64,000 nucleotides of DNA from Deltaproteobacteria bacterium (GTDB taxonomy: Bacteria > Acidobacteriota > Thermoanaerobaculia > Multivoradales > JAHZIX01): assembly GCA_022601195.1 (NCBI GenBank), contig JAHZIX010000027.1:34728-98727 (forward strand), read 5' to 3'. Positions within the stretch are counted from its first letter, which is position 1. Each line of letters begins with the position of its first letter. The position numbers and the translations under genes are program-made. Shown here one piece after another: positions 22,143-30,274 of this stretch. The notes beneath the pieces were generated by a model. It saw only the letters and a program-made list of their open reading frames with translations, searched no databases and was not told the DNA's origin.

Positions 22143-22727
22143 TCAGCTTTCAGCTGCTAGTGATGCCGTGAGCTGGGCCAAAGAATCGTCGGTCAAGACT
22201 CCCAGCCAGGAGCTGTGAACCTCGCCGTTATGATCGATTTGAAGAGTGAGCGGAATCCGGTCGATCTTGTGAGTCGTTGTGAAATCTGGGATGTCTTTGG
22301 GGACGACTAATGAGAAGGGAAGGTCATTGGCTTGGCGATACTTGGCGGTAGAGTCGATATCGTCCAGACTGATGCCTAGGATCTCGTAGCGGTCCTTCTC
22401 CTGCTCATAGAGCGTTCGCCAGCTCGCTTGATTCTCTCGGCATGCTGGGCAGAGCGTGTTGAGAACAAACACAAGGCTCCCGCGTTTACTTTCTGTGAGA
22501 TCGACAAGGCGAGATTCGCCTTTCAGATCGAAGGCCGGGAAGGCGGGAAAAACTTCACCCTCTTCGATCGAGGCATTTTCTAATATAGATGGCTTTCGAA
22601 GTTCCCGGTTCTCTCGGACCAGTCCGAAGACAGTGACGGCCAGAGCTATCAACAGCCCGTGGATCAAAATCTGATAGCTGTGGAAGGGTTTTCGAGCCGT
22701 GTTAAGCTTTCGAACTTTTTGTTCCAT
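22143..22727 (-). CDS. Membrane-anchored TlpA/redoxin-like thiol protein
   Basis: Encodes 194 residues. One N-terminal membrane anchor (~19-40) is followed by a thioredoxin-fold domain with the active-site pair CPAC in LVFVLNTLCPACRENQ, and the usual later strands (YEILGISLDD; IDRIPLTLQIDHNGEV with the cis-Pro in RIPLT). Such proteins act as periplasmic thiol oxidoreductases. The gene directly precedes the Cys-rich exported peptide gene on the same strand, which is the likely client. Confidence 0.8.
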   Translation of the reverse strand: MEQKVRKLNTARKPFHSYQILIHGLLIALAVTVFGLVRENRELRKPSILENASIEEGEVFPAFPAFDLKGESRLVDLTESKRGSLVFVLNTLCPACRENQASWRTLYEQEKDRYEILGISLDDIDSTAKYRQANDLPFSLVVPKDIPDFTTTHKIDRIPLTLQIDHNGEVHSSWLGVLTDDSLAQLTASLAAES

Positions 22728-22868
22728 CTTGGGAGCCCTCCCTGAACGAGTTTGTACTTTGTACTCTCGTTGTATCCGGTCTGCGGTGAGTGAAGAAATG
22801 CCTTCACTGACTCATCGCGTCGGAAATCTGGAAAGAGGATCAAGAAGATCGATATTTTCCGTGAAGTG

Positions 22869-25202
22869 CTATTGCGAACAAGTTTTACGCTGTTGTTCTA
22901 TGAGCTCTGAAATCTTCGCGATCTTTGGGTGATCTTCGGGCAGGCTTTTTCGGAGGATTGCTTGAGATTCTCGAAAGCGCACCAAGGCCGAGAGGCAATC
23001 GCCGTGCTCTTTTGCTAGGAATCCGAGGTTGAAAAGGCCGATCGCGACGTTGGTGTGATTCGGCCCGAAGGCTTTGCGGTCGATTCTGACGGCGTGCTCG
23101 AAGAGGGCTTTGGCGGACTGGAAATCACCCTCCGAATCGCGGACCATGGCCAGATTATTGAGGCTGTAGGAAAGCTGGGGATGGTCGGGGCCAAGCGTTT
23201 TTTCATGAAGGCGAAGTGAACGCTCCAAATGGGTGGTAGCTAGTTGATTCTCGCCGAGATCGTGGAGTACCAGCCCGAGATTATTGAGGGTCTTGGCGAT
23301 GTCTGGGGCGTTTTCGTCGAGGAAGGGTTCGCGCAATTCCAAGGCTTGTTCGAGCACGCTGCGCGCGAGCTCGAGCTCTCCTGTTCTGCGATACACCATG
23401 CCCAGGTTGTGGAGCGCCGGCGTCAACCGAACATCGTCTGACCCGAACAGCTCTTCTCGGATCGCCAGCGCTTCCTCGAGATGACTAAGGCAGACATCGT
23501 AGTCTTCCAGTTCTAGACGCGCTTCCGCGGAAGCCTCGAGACACCTGGCGGTTGTCAAGCTCTCTTCAGGGTTTCCTCGAACTAGCTTTAGCGCGTCTTC
23601 AGCAAACCTCTTGGCCAGCTCGTAGATCCCCAGGCTCTTGTATGTGTAACTCATGGTCAACATCAGCTGCGCCTGAACGAGGGGCTGAGCCGACAGCTCG
23701 GTCCGGACCCGTTGCGCACTGTTGTCGAGAAACTGGCGGAAAGTCAGTTCGTTCTGCGGAAGCAGGGTGGGATCGGAAGCATCGAGGGCGCTGATTAGAA
23801 AGTCGGTGACTTGCTGGGCCGTATCAGCGGCCTCCTGGGCTCGCAGGCTCTGTGCCTGTGCCTTCCTAGTCTGGGCACGAGCGGTTTCTTCTGCACTACG
23901 AGCGCGAAGCATGCCATTGGTAGTTCCGACGATGCCGGCTGTCAAAGACAGCAGGAGGAGCGCTGTGAACGAAGCGGCGAGCCGGTGAAGTCTGACCCAG
24001 CGAGCCATCTGCTCGAGCGAGCCTGGCGAGCTTGATAGCAGGAGATCACCACTTAGGTGACGGCGAAGATCTTCAGCTAGGTCTGCCGCGGATTCATAGC
24101 GCTCGGCTGGATCTTTGGCCAGCGCTCTCATGACGATCCGATCGATGTCACCACGCAGGCGACGCTCGAGAGCCTGGACACTCAGCTTGCGCTGACCGGC
24201 GATTTGAGCAGCCTCGGGGTCGTTGCGCAGGCGCTCGCTCGGGCGAGGTGGTTCCTGGCGATTAATCGCCTCGAGTAGAGCGGAAAGGCCCTTCTGCCGC
24301 GGATCGGGCAACTTGAGCGGGAGTCGTCCACAGAGCAACTCATAGAGCAATACTCCGAGAGAATAGACGTCGCTTCGAATGTCCACTTTTCCGGTCGCGC
24401 CACCCGCCTGTTCGGGACTCATATACTCGGGTGTGCCAAGCCATTGTCCCGGTTTCGTCAAGAGCAGTGATTCTCGATTGGATTCATTGCTCCAGTCATT
24501 CTCAAGCACCTTTGCGATGCCGAAGTCGATGATCTTTGGAGTCGGTTTTTCTTCGACCGCAACCAAAACATTATTTGGTTTTAGGTCACGATGAATGACA
24601 CCCTTGCGGTGAGCATGACGAACTCCTTCCAGGACCTGGCGGAAAAGCCGTAGGCGGTCTTCGACAGTCAACTGCTCAGCGTTGCAGTAGTCAGTGATTG
24701 GTTGCCCTGCTATATGCTCCATCACGACATAAGGGCGACCTCCCGATCCCTGACCAGCATCGTAGATTCGAGCGATGTTGGGATGACTCATTAAAGCGAG
24801 AGTCTGACCTTCTGCTTGGAAACGAATCAGCGCCTGTTCACCCGTAAGACCTGGGCGGATCAGTTTAAAGGCAACCGTTCTCCGAATCGGAAACTCTTGA
24901 GTGGCCAGGAAGACCTCTCCCATACCGCCCTCACCGAGTTTCTTTGTCAGGCAATAGGCCCCGATTTGAGACCCTTCACCAAGAGCCACTGCATCTGAAG
25001 GAGGCTCTAGGACTTCAGTGCTCATGAGGAAATCGCTATCAAGGTGAAAAGCCTTGAGGAATGTTCTCACTTGCCTACGCAGATCGGGATCTGTACAAGT
25101 TTCATCCAGATATGCCGTGACCTCCTCGGCAGGCATTTCAAGGGCCGGAGCAAGGAGCGCCTTGACTTGGCCCCAACGGTCTGGATCCAGGCTGGTCGCC
25201 AT
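22869..25202 (-). CDS. Ser/Thr protein kinase with TPR sensor (kinase 1)
   Basis: Encodes 777 residues from the ATG at 25202 (AGGAG upstream). Kinase domain ~82-375: glycine loop GEGGMG (90-95), Lys113 in AFKLI, HRDLKPNN (204-211), DFG (226-228), GTPEYMSPEQ activation segment. A membrane helix follows at ~407-428, then Ala/Gln-rich coiled coil and at least seven TPRs (KTLNNLGLVLHDLGENQLAT is typical). The PknB-like catalytic part is cytosolic and the TPR part outside. It lies directly downstream of an ECF sigma gene, the standard pairing in this group, suggesting that phosphorylation controls the sigma factor. Confidence 0.93.
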   Translation of the reverse strand: MATSLDPDRWGQVKALLAPALEMPAEEVTAYLDETCTDPDLRRQVRTFLKAFHLDSDFLMSTEVLEPPSDAVALGEGSQIGAYCLTKKLGEGGMGEVFLATQEFPIRRTVAFKLIRPGLTGEQALIRFQAEGQTLALMSHPNIARIYDAGQGSGGRPYVVMEHIAGQPITDYCNAEQLTVEDRLRLFRQVLEGVRHAHRKGVIHRDLKPNNVLVAVEEKPTPKIIDFGIAKVLENDWSNESNRESLLLTKPGQWLGTPEYMSPEQAGGATGKVDIRSDVYSLGVLLYELLCGRLPLKLPDPRQKGLSALLEAINRQEPPRPSERLRNDPEAAQIAGQRKLSVQALERRLRGDIDRIVMRALAKDPAERYESAADLAEDLRRHLSGDLLLSSSPGSLEQMARWVRLHRLAASFTALLLLSLTAGIVGTTNGMLRARSAEETARAQTRKAQAQSLRAQEAADTAQQVTDFLISALDASDPTLLPQNELTFRQFLDNSAQRVRTELSAQPLVQAQLMLTMSYTYKSLGIYELAKRFAEDALKLVRGNPEESLTTARCLEASAEARLELEDYDVCLSHLEEALAIREELFGSDDVRLTPALHNLGMVYRRTGELELARSVLEQALELREPFLDENAPDIAKTLNNLGLVLHDLGENQLATTHLERSLRLHEKTLGPDHPQLSYSLNNLAMVRDSEGDFQSAKALFEHAVRIDRKAFGPNHTNVAIGLFNLGFLAKEHGDCLSALVRFRESQAILRKSLPEDHPKIAKISELIEQQRKTCSQ

Positions 25203-25222
25203 GTTCGACTCTCCTGTTGATT

Positions 25223-25801
25223 TCAGTTCTCGATACGATGACGTAACCAGGCGCGAGCGGTGCTCCATTCGCGCTTGACAGTCGCTTGCGAGAGGGCTAG
25301 AACCTGGGCTGTTTCGTTGTTGGTTAGTCCACCAAAGAAGCGCAGCTCAACAATTTGATGCTGTCGAGCGTCCAACTTTTTTAGGTCTTCCAGGGCCCTG
25401 TCGAGATCCATCATGTTGATAGATTTCGAGGAGGTTATTCTGAGCGCTTCGTCGAGGGTAACTCGGACTGAGCCTCCTCCGCGTTTAGCCTTCTGATTTC
25501 TACGGTAGTGGTCGACGAGGATACGCCGCATGAGGCGTGAAGCAAAAGCGAAGAACTCAGTTCGATTGCGGAGCTGAATACTGTGCTGCTTGAGGAGACG
25601 CAGGTAAAGCTCGTTGATGAGCGCCGTAGGCTGGAGTGTATGGTTCGAAGCCTCCCGACGGAAATGAGAGTTGGCCAGTATGCGAAGCTCATCGAGTACG
25701 AGCGGCATGAGCTGATCGATGGCTTCCGGAGATTCTTGACTCCAAGCTTGGAGGACTGCAGTAATCTTGCCCGAATTCTCCACTCTTACCTCCCTTTCCA
25801 A
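25223..25801 (-). CDS. ECF-type RNA polymerase sigma factor (pair with kinase 1)
   Basis: Encodes 192 residues. Region 2 covers ~20-100 (LMPLVLDELRILANSHFRRE, then TALINELYLRLL and FFAFASRLMRRILVDHYRR). Region 4 HTH sits at ~140-188 (LRFFGGLTNNETAQVLALSQ, ATVKREWSTARAWL). The pattern matches the Pfam sigma-70 ECF family typical of Acidobacteriota and Planctomycetota, which is regulated by Ser/Thr kinases rather than anti-sigma factors. It ends 20 bases before the kinase start, so both genes form one operon. Confidence 0.92.
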   Translation of the reverse strand: MEREVRVENSGKITAVLQAWSQESPEAIDQLMPLVLDELRILANSHFRREASNHTLQPTALINELYLRLLKQHSIQLRNRTEFFAFASRLMRRILVDHYRRNQKAKRGGGSVRVTLDEALRITSSKSINMMDLDRALEDLKKLDARQHQIVELRFFGGLTNNETAQVLALSQATVKREWSTARAWLRHRIEN

Positions 25802-26322
25802 GATCCTTCGGTGGAGATTGTTTCTAGCATTTTTCTTCTTCAGGGCGCGCCCGAGGGTCTCGACCCGGATCTCTGCTGACGACTAGAGGCCTGTGGCGAA
25901 GTTTCTCGTCGGCGAGAGATAGGAACCCGGGTGCGAAACCAGGATGAGAATCGGCGTTAAATCCGAGGTCTACCAAGGACTTAATAGGGCAAAGGCGCTC
26001 CTAGAGAGTTGTCCGGAGTCAGAGTGACTTTCAAGACAAGCTCATCAGAAGGGTGCCGTGAGTCCACGTCGACCAGGAAGCGGCAGGTGCTCGCACCAGG
26101 AGGTATTTCCCAAAAATCGCTGAAAGCTCGATGATTATGGCATAAGAAACAGATGAATTTCTTAGTGTCCTGTCAGTGCCTGATGAAAGGGACCCAAATC
26201 CTCGAGGAGGACCTCCTGAGCCGAAGGTCTCAAAGGAAGTTTACGCTAGGAGTCTGCGCGGTAGGAATGGGAACTTTGGGTCGGTAAAATCAGGGCAGGT
26301 CAGGGGATCTCTATGGGCCAGA
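25802..26322. other. Intergenic stretch with a possible gene remnant
   Basis: On the minus strand, about 25978-26169 holds an open frame of 63 codons with protein-like character (FICFLCHNHRAFSDFWEIPP, STCRFLVDVDSRHPSDE, VLKVTLTPDN) ending in TAA. No start codon is available in frame. It may be the 3' end of a decayed gene. Otherwise nothing is recognised apart from the sigma gene promoter region. Confidence 0.3.
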
Positions 26323-28032
26323 TCAGGTTTTAGAGGAACTCTTCTTGGCGAAGGTCTCTAAGAAATTGCTCTCGGCTTCGGCGGTGCCGATCAGGACGAT
26401 GGCGGCGTCCGCTTGCAGGATGACGGATGGGCTGGGGACCACTTCGGTTCCCTGGTCGGTGCAAGTGGCGACGACGCTGCAGCCAGTGAGCTCGCGGATG
26501 GAGGATTCGGCGATGGTACGGCCGGCGAGAGCGGAGGGCACGCGCTCTTCGAAGAGGTAGAGACCCTCTGCGACCATGAGAAGCTTGCCGCCATGGAGGG
26601 CGTCCATGGCCGCCCCGGCACCCATGGAGGCATAGGAGAGGACACTGTCCGCTCCTGCTCGGTGCAGGTTCGCAACGCTTCGTTCCTGGGTGGCTCGGAC
26701 GAGAACTTGGAGGTCCGGGCGGAGACGGCGGCAGTAGATCGTCAGGTAGACGTTGAGGTCGTCTTCGTGGGTGGTGATGATGACCGTGGAAGTCTTGCGG
26801 ATGCCGGCCTCTTCCAGTATTTCCAGCTCTGCGGCGTTGCCCAAGACGTACTTTTCCGGATCCCTCATCCGTTCCGGAAGCAACTCCACGATGCGGTAGT
26901 CCACGTCCCTTAGCGCCAGAGCCCGGGCGGTGGCCCGGCCGACTCGGCCACCGCCGAGGATGACCACCGGGGTGTTCGAGCGGTTGTAGATGCAGAAGAA
27001 CTCGTCGTAGCGTTGCAAGTGCTCTTCGGAGCCCGCCAATAGGAGCACCGTGTTGTCTCGAATGACCGTCGTGGGGCGGGTTGGCTCAAAGCTCCCTCGG
27101 TGCCAGATGCCGACCACCGTCACCCCAAGGTGCTGGCGCAGTCCCGCCTCCATCAGCGTCTTGCCGACCAGGGGCGTGCTCTTGGAACTGGCCTCGGCGA
27201 TCAGCAGGTCACCAAATCGCCCGATGATGTGAGAGACAGCATCTCCCCCCACGGTCCGTCGGGCGAAGGACTGACCGAGCATCTCTTCCAGCCGCAGAAC
27301 GAGGCTGCTACCGGCTAGGTCCAGGATATCCACCGAAGCCTCGTCCTTGGCCGAGGTCAGAATCGGTAGATCCTGAGCCAAGGCTCGCACGGTGAAAGCG
27401 ACGTTGGTGTTGGTGACGTCGCTGGCAGTGCTGAACACCATAGCCGCCTGCTCCACCCGGGCTCGGGTCCAGGTTTGGGGATCGTCCAGGGCTCCGGTCA
27501 GCACGTTCACCCCTCGGTCGTGAAGGCGCAGCGCTTCCTCCAACTCGGGGACCACCAGGGTGTAGGGCACTTGGTACTTCTGCAGACGACGGGTCAGCGC
27601 GTTGGTCACCGCGTCGAGGTGAGTCAGGAGCACGTGACCTCGGGTTTCCTCGGGCAACTGCCGCGGAGCTCGCGCCGTGGCCTGGGCGGCGAGCCACGGA
27701 CCGTAAAAGAACTCGATAAAGGTGAAGGGCAGAAGAATGAGCAGGAAAATCGTTCCGGAGAGCAGCACGAGAATCGAGAAGATGCGGCCGAGATCGGTGT
27801 GGAACGTGATGTCACCGAAGCCGAGGGTGGACATCACGGTCAAGGTCCAGTAAAAACCCGTGATCCAGGTGTGGTCCTGCCCTTCCCGCAGCATCAGAAG
27901 GTGAAAGAGGACGGAGTAGACCGTCACCATCGCCGTCAGAACCAGAAAGAACCGGCTCAGTCTACGGAGGTTGCGGTGGCCGCTACGGCTGCGAACGACC
28001 GTCGTGAGTTGGGCGACGTAGGATTTGAACAT
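26323..28032 (-). CDS. Potassium channel with two TrkA-N/RCK modules
   Basis: Encodes 569 residues from the ATG at 28032 (MFKSYVAQL); a longer reading adds 67 low-complexity residues and is less likely. Two transmembrane helices (~30-48 and ~83-107) flank a pore with filter TLGFGD (69-74). Two regulator modules follow, each with a Rossmann TrkA-N part (HVLLTHLDAV; VVILGGGRVGRATARALAL) and a TrkA-C part (TPLVGKTLMEAGLRQHLGV; SALAGRTIAESSIRE). Such channels move K+ under ligand control by nucleotides or ions. Monocistronic by layout. Confidence 0.9.
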   Translation of the reverse strand: MFKSYVAQLTTVVRSRSGHRNLRRLSRFFLVLTAMVTVYSVLFHLLMLREGQDHTWITGFYWTLTVMSTLGFGDITFHTDLGRIFSILVLLSGTIFLLILLPFTFIEFFYGPWLAAQATARAPRQLPEETRGHVLLTHLDAVTNALTRRLQKYQVPYTLVVPELEEALRLHDRGVNVLTGALDDPQTWTRARVEQAAMVFSTASDVTNTNVAFTVRALAQDLPILTSAKDEASVDILDLAGSSLVLRLEEMLGQSFARRTVGGDAVSHIIGRFGDLLIAEASSKSTPLVGKTLMEAGLRQHLGVTVVGIWHRGSFEPTRPTTVIRDNTVLLLAGSEEHLQRYDEFFCIYNRSNTPVVILGGGRVGRATARALALRDVDYRIVELLPERMRDPEKYVLGNAAELEILEEAGIRKTSTVIITTHEDDLNVYLTIYCRRLRPDLQVLVRATQERSVANLHRAGADSVLSYASMGAGAAMDALHGGKLLMVAEGLYLFEERVPSALAGRTIAESSIRELTGCSVVATCTDQGTEVVPSPSVILQADAAIVLIGTAEAESNFLETFAKKSSSKT

Positions 28033-28293
28033 GGTTGTTCGTAGCTCGGGCACCGGCGAGCAGGGGAGTACTGTCAAGGGGACTCCCATGACTTCTCGCA
28101 CGACCCCGGAGCGTGGGCCCATTATATCAACGGCTGCCTGGGGGGGTACCGCTGTGTCCCCGAGGCAATCCAAGCTGTGGGACGAGGCAGTTGCCGTAGA
28201 CCCTGACCTCTCAGCCGGTCTTGCCCCGGGCAATAGGCCTCAGGTGAGGCGCTGGAGTCTCATGGGGTCCCAATCCCGGTTGTCTGGTCTTGG

Positions 28294-29304
28294 TTACCGA
28301 GGAGGGGGCGCACAATATTCTCTGGTTGGGACGAGAGACTCGAAGTTCACCGAGGTTCCCTCGGGGCCGACGAATTCACTGAAGCCCTGGGGGTTGGCGG
28401 GGCGACCCCAATCGTAGGTGTAGCCGAGGGCCGTCCAGGGGAAAGGGGCCGATGCTTCTGGGGTCGTGCAAGAGCACGGATAGCCCGTGTCGTTGCAGTA
28501 GCTGGTGCACCAGTTGTCGCACATCCACTCGAGGCTGCTGGAGGCGACGTCTACGAAGGCCGACGAGACCTGCGGGCTGCTGGGGTCGGAACAGAAAGCC
28601 CAGGGAGTGGAGTTGGCTGGCAGGCCGGTCTCCACGGGCACATTGGTCTGGCATTCCCGGTCAGAAATCTCCGGGTCTGGGCATGGGCGGAAGAGAGTAG
28701 TTGGGTCCACCCAAACCTGGAGAAAGGCATCATAGCCATTGAATGGCGGCAGGCCGATGAGCTGTTCCAGGCGCAGGTCCACCCAATCCATGCCAAAGGG
28801 GAAGATCTTACGGCAAGCCTCCTGAACCTGAGGGACGATAGTGAACCAGGTATCTCCGTAGAGGGGAAAGGCCTGGTCGGGAGAGTACATCGGCTTCGTC
28901 GGGTCATCGGGATCTTCGTAGTACTCCCAGCGGGTCCAGGTGGAAAGGAGAATGCGCCCCTGGCCGTCCCAGACGAGGCCCGGAGTCGAGGGCAAGATGG
29001 CGACCAGGTCTGTGCGAACATCCTCCGGCTCGGGATACATCGCTGCCGCGGAACCCTCTAGGTAGAGTTCCTGACAAGCCTGTTGGTGATCGGGAGTGCA
29101 ACCGCCGGGAGCTCGCAAGGCGGAACGCTCGCTTTGAGGAGCCGCTTGAGAAGCCGTCTGAGAAGTCGCGGTTACGGAGGTCTGAATCTGTCCCAAGTCT
29201 CCGTGCTGTCGTCCCGTGCAGCCCACGGCGAGCACGAGAACCGCTAGCAGCATGGCGCTTCCGACTCTTCTCGGAGTGGAGGCAGGCTCGTTTTTTACCA
29301 GCAT
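28294..29304 (-). CDS. Predicted lipoprotein of unknown function
   Basis: Encodes 336 residues. A lipoprotein signal is present: VGSAMLLAVLVLAVGC with Cys29. The mature protein is Cys-rich in its second half (SDRECQTNVPVETGLP, WMCDNWCTSYCNDTGYPCSC) and Trp/Pro-rich throughout. Likely an outer-membrane or periplasmic lipoprotein. No family is recognised. Its neighbours give no functional clue. Confidence 0.65.
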   Translation of the reverse strand: MLVKNEPASTPRRVGSAMLLAVLVLAVGCTGRQHGDLGQIQTSVTATSQTASQAAPQSERSALRAPGGCTPDHQQACQELYLEGSAAAMYPEPEDVRTDLVAILPSTPGLVWDGQGRILLSTWTRWEYYEDPDDPTKPMYSPDQAFPLYGDTWFTIVPQVQEACRKIFPFGMDWVDLRLEQLIGLPPFNGYDAFLQVWVDPTTLFRPCPDPEISDRECQTNVPVETGLPANSTPWAFCSDPSSPQVSSAFVDVASSSLEWMCDNWCTSYCNDTGYPCSCTTPEASAPFPWTALGYTYDWGRPANPQGFSEFVGPEGTSVNFESLVPTREYCAPPPR

Positions 29305-29692
29305 ATTGAGTTCCTTTCAGACAGCTTATCCGACTGCAGACCGGAAGGCCTGGTGTGCCTCGAGTCGATGGGAACCGGTCTGGCTCTACCGGCCCCCTTC
29401 TTTTCTGAAGTGGAGATGGGCCACAATTCGTTTCCAGTGCAAAGAAGAACTCGCTACCCCAGTCCGCTGGCGGCTAAGGCTTGGCTGATTGGCTACGGCA
29501 ATGAAATTCAACTTCGGCGGCTGAAGAGTCACGGTGGCGTAGCTGGTCGGCTGTCGGCGGTTCGAATCTCGGTCGGCATTTCTCCGGTCGAATTCGACCG
29601 CCGGGTCAAGTTCATTCTCGCTTGATTCCTCGACATTCTTGGAGTACTGTTTTTCGATCACACAATACCTTCCTCCCTAGGCGCACGACTAC
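29305..29692. other. Intergenic stretch between divergent genes
   Basis: Separates the leftward lipoprotein gene from the rightward ECF sigma gene and should hold both promoters. GGTTCGAATC at ~29560 resembles a tRNA T-loop, but its flanks do not pair. No gene is supported. Confidence 0.4.
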
Positions 29693-30274
29693 GTGAACTC
29701 GGACCGGCTGAATACAGCACTCGCGTCCCTCTCTATGGGCAGCCGATCCGGCGCATCCGGTGCTGAGGTGACCGACCAACTCGTGCCTTTCGTCTATGAA
29801 GAGCTGAGGAAAATGGCCCGGCGTCAGCTGGCCGGGGAAAGGCACCAGCAGACCCTCAACACTACAGGTTTGGTTCACGAGGCGTATTTGAAATTGGTAG
29901 ATCACACTCAGGTCTCTGAGCGCGGTCGCAGTTATTTCTTTGCTGCTGCGGCGTGCGCCATGCGTCAGGTTCTCGTTGACGCAGCGCGCCGTCGAAACCG
30001 TCTCAAGCGTGGGGCGGGGCTGCGGCCTGAGCCCCTAGAGGAAGCCCGGTTGGAGCTGGAAGGCTTCACGGCCCGGGTGCTACATCTTGAAGAAGCCTTA
30101 GAGGCCTTGGCGGCGGAATTTCCCCGCCAGGCCCAGGTCGTGGAATGTCGTTTCTTCGGTGGTCTCACGGTTGTGGAAACTTCCCAGGCCCTCGACATAT
30201 CTCCCAGAACTGTCAAGGGAGACTGGGCCCTGGCCCGTGCCTGGCTCTTCCGAGCATTGCAGAGCCCATCTTGA
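29693..30274 (+). CDS. ECF-type RNA polymerase sigma factor (pair with kinase 2)
   Basis: Encodes 193 residues from GTG. Region 2: DQLVPFVYEELRKMARRQLA, GLVHEAYLKLVDH, FFAAAACAMRQVLVDAARRR. Region 4: CRFFGGLTVVETSQALDISP, RTVKGDWALARAWLF. It belongs to the same kinase-linked ECF group as the genes at 25223 and 59146. The stop overlaps the TTG start of kinase 2 (TTGA), so the two are translationally coupled. An ATG at 29735 is a possible alternative start. Confidence 0.9.
   Translation: MNSDRLNTALASLSMGSRSGASGAEVTDQLVPFVYEELRKMARRQLAGERHQQTLNTTGLVHEAYLKLVDHTQVSERGRSYFFAAAACAMRQVLVDAARRRNRLKRGAGLRPEPLEEARLELEGFTARVLHLEEALEALAAEFPRQAQVVECRFFGGLTVVETSQALDISPRTVKGDWALARAWLFRALQSPS

Noticed and set aside
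28033..28233. N-terminal extension of the potassium channel
   Set aside because: The extra 67 residues are low-complexity and the ATG at 28032 begins a normal channel N-terminus.
29540..29620. GGTTCGAATC resembling a tRNA T-loop
   Set aside because: The T-stem bases (GGCGG and CTCGG) do not pair and no acceptor partner is present, so no tRNA is supported.
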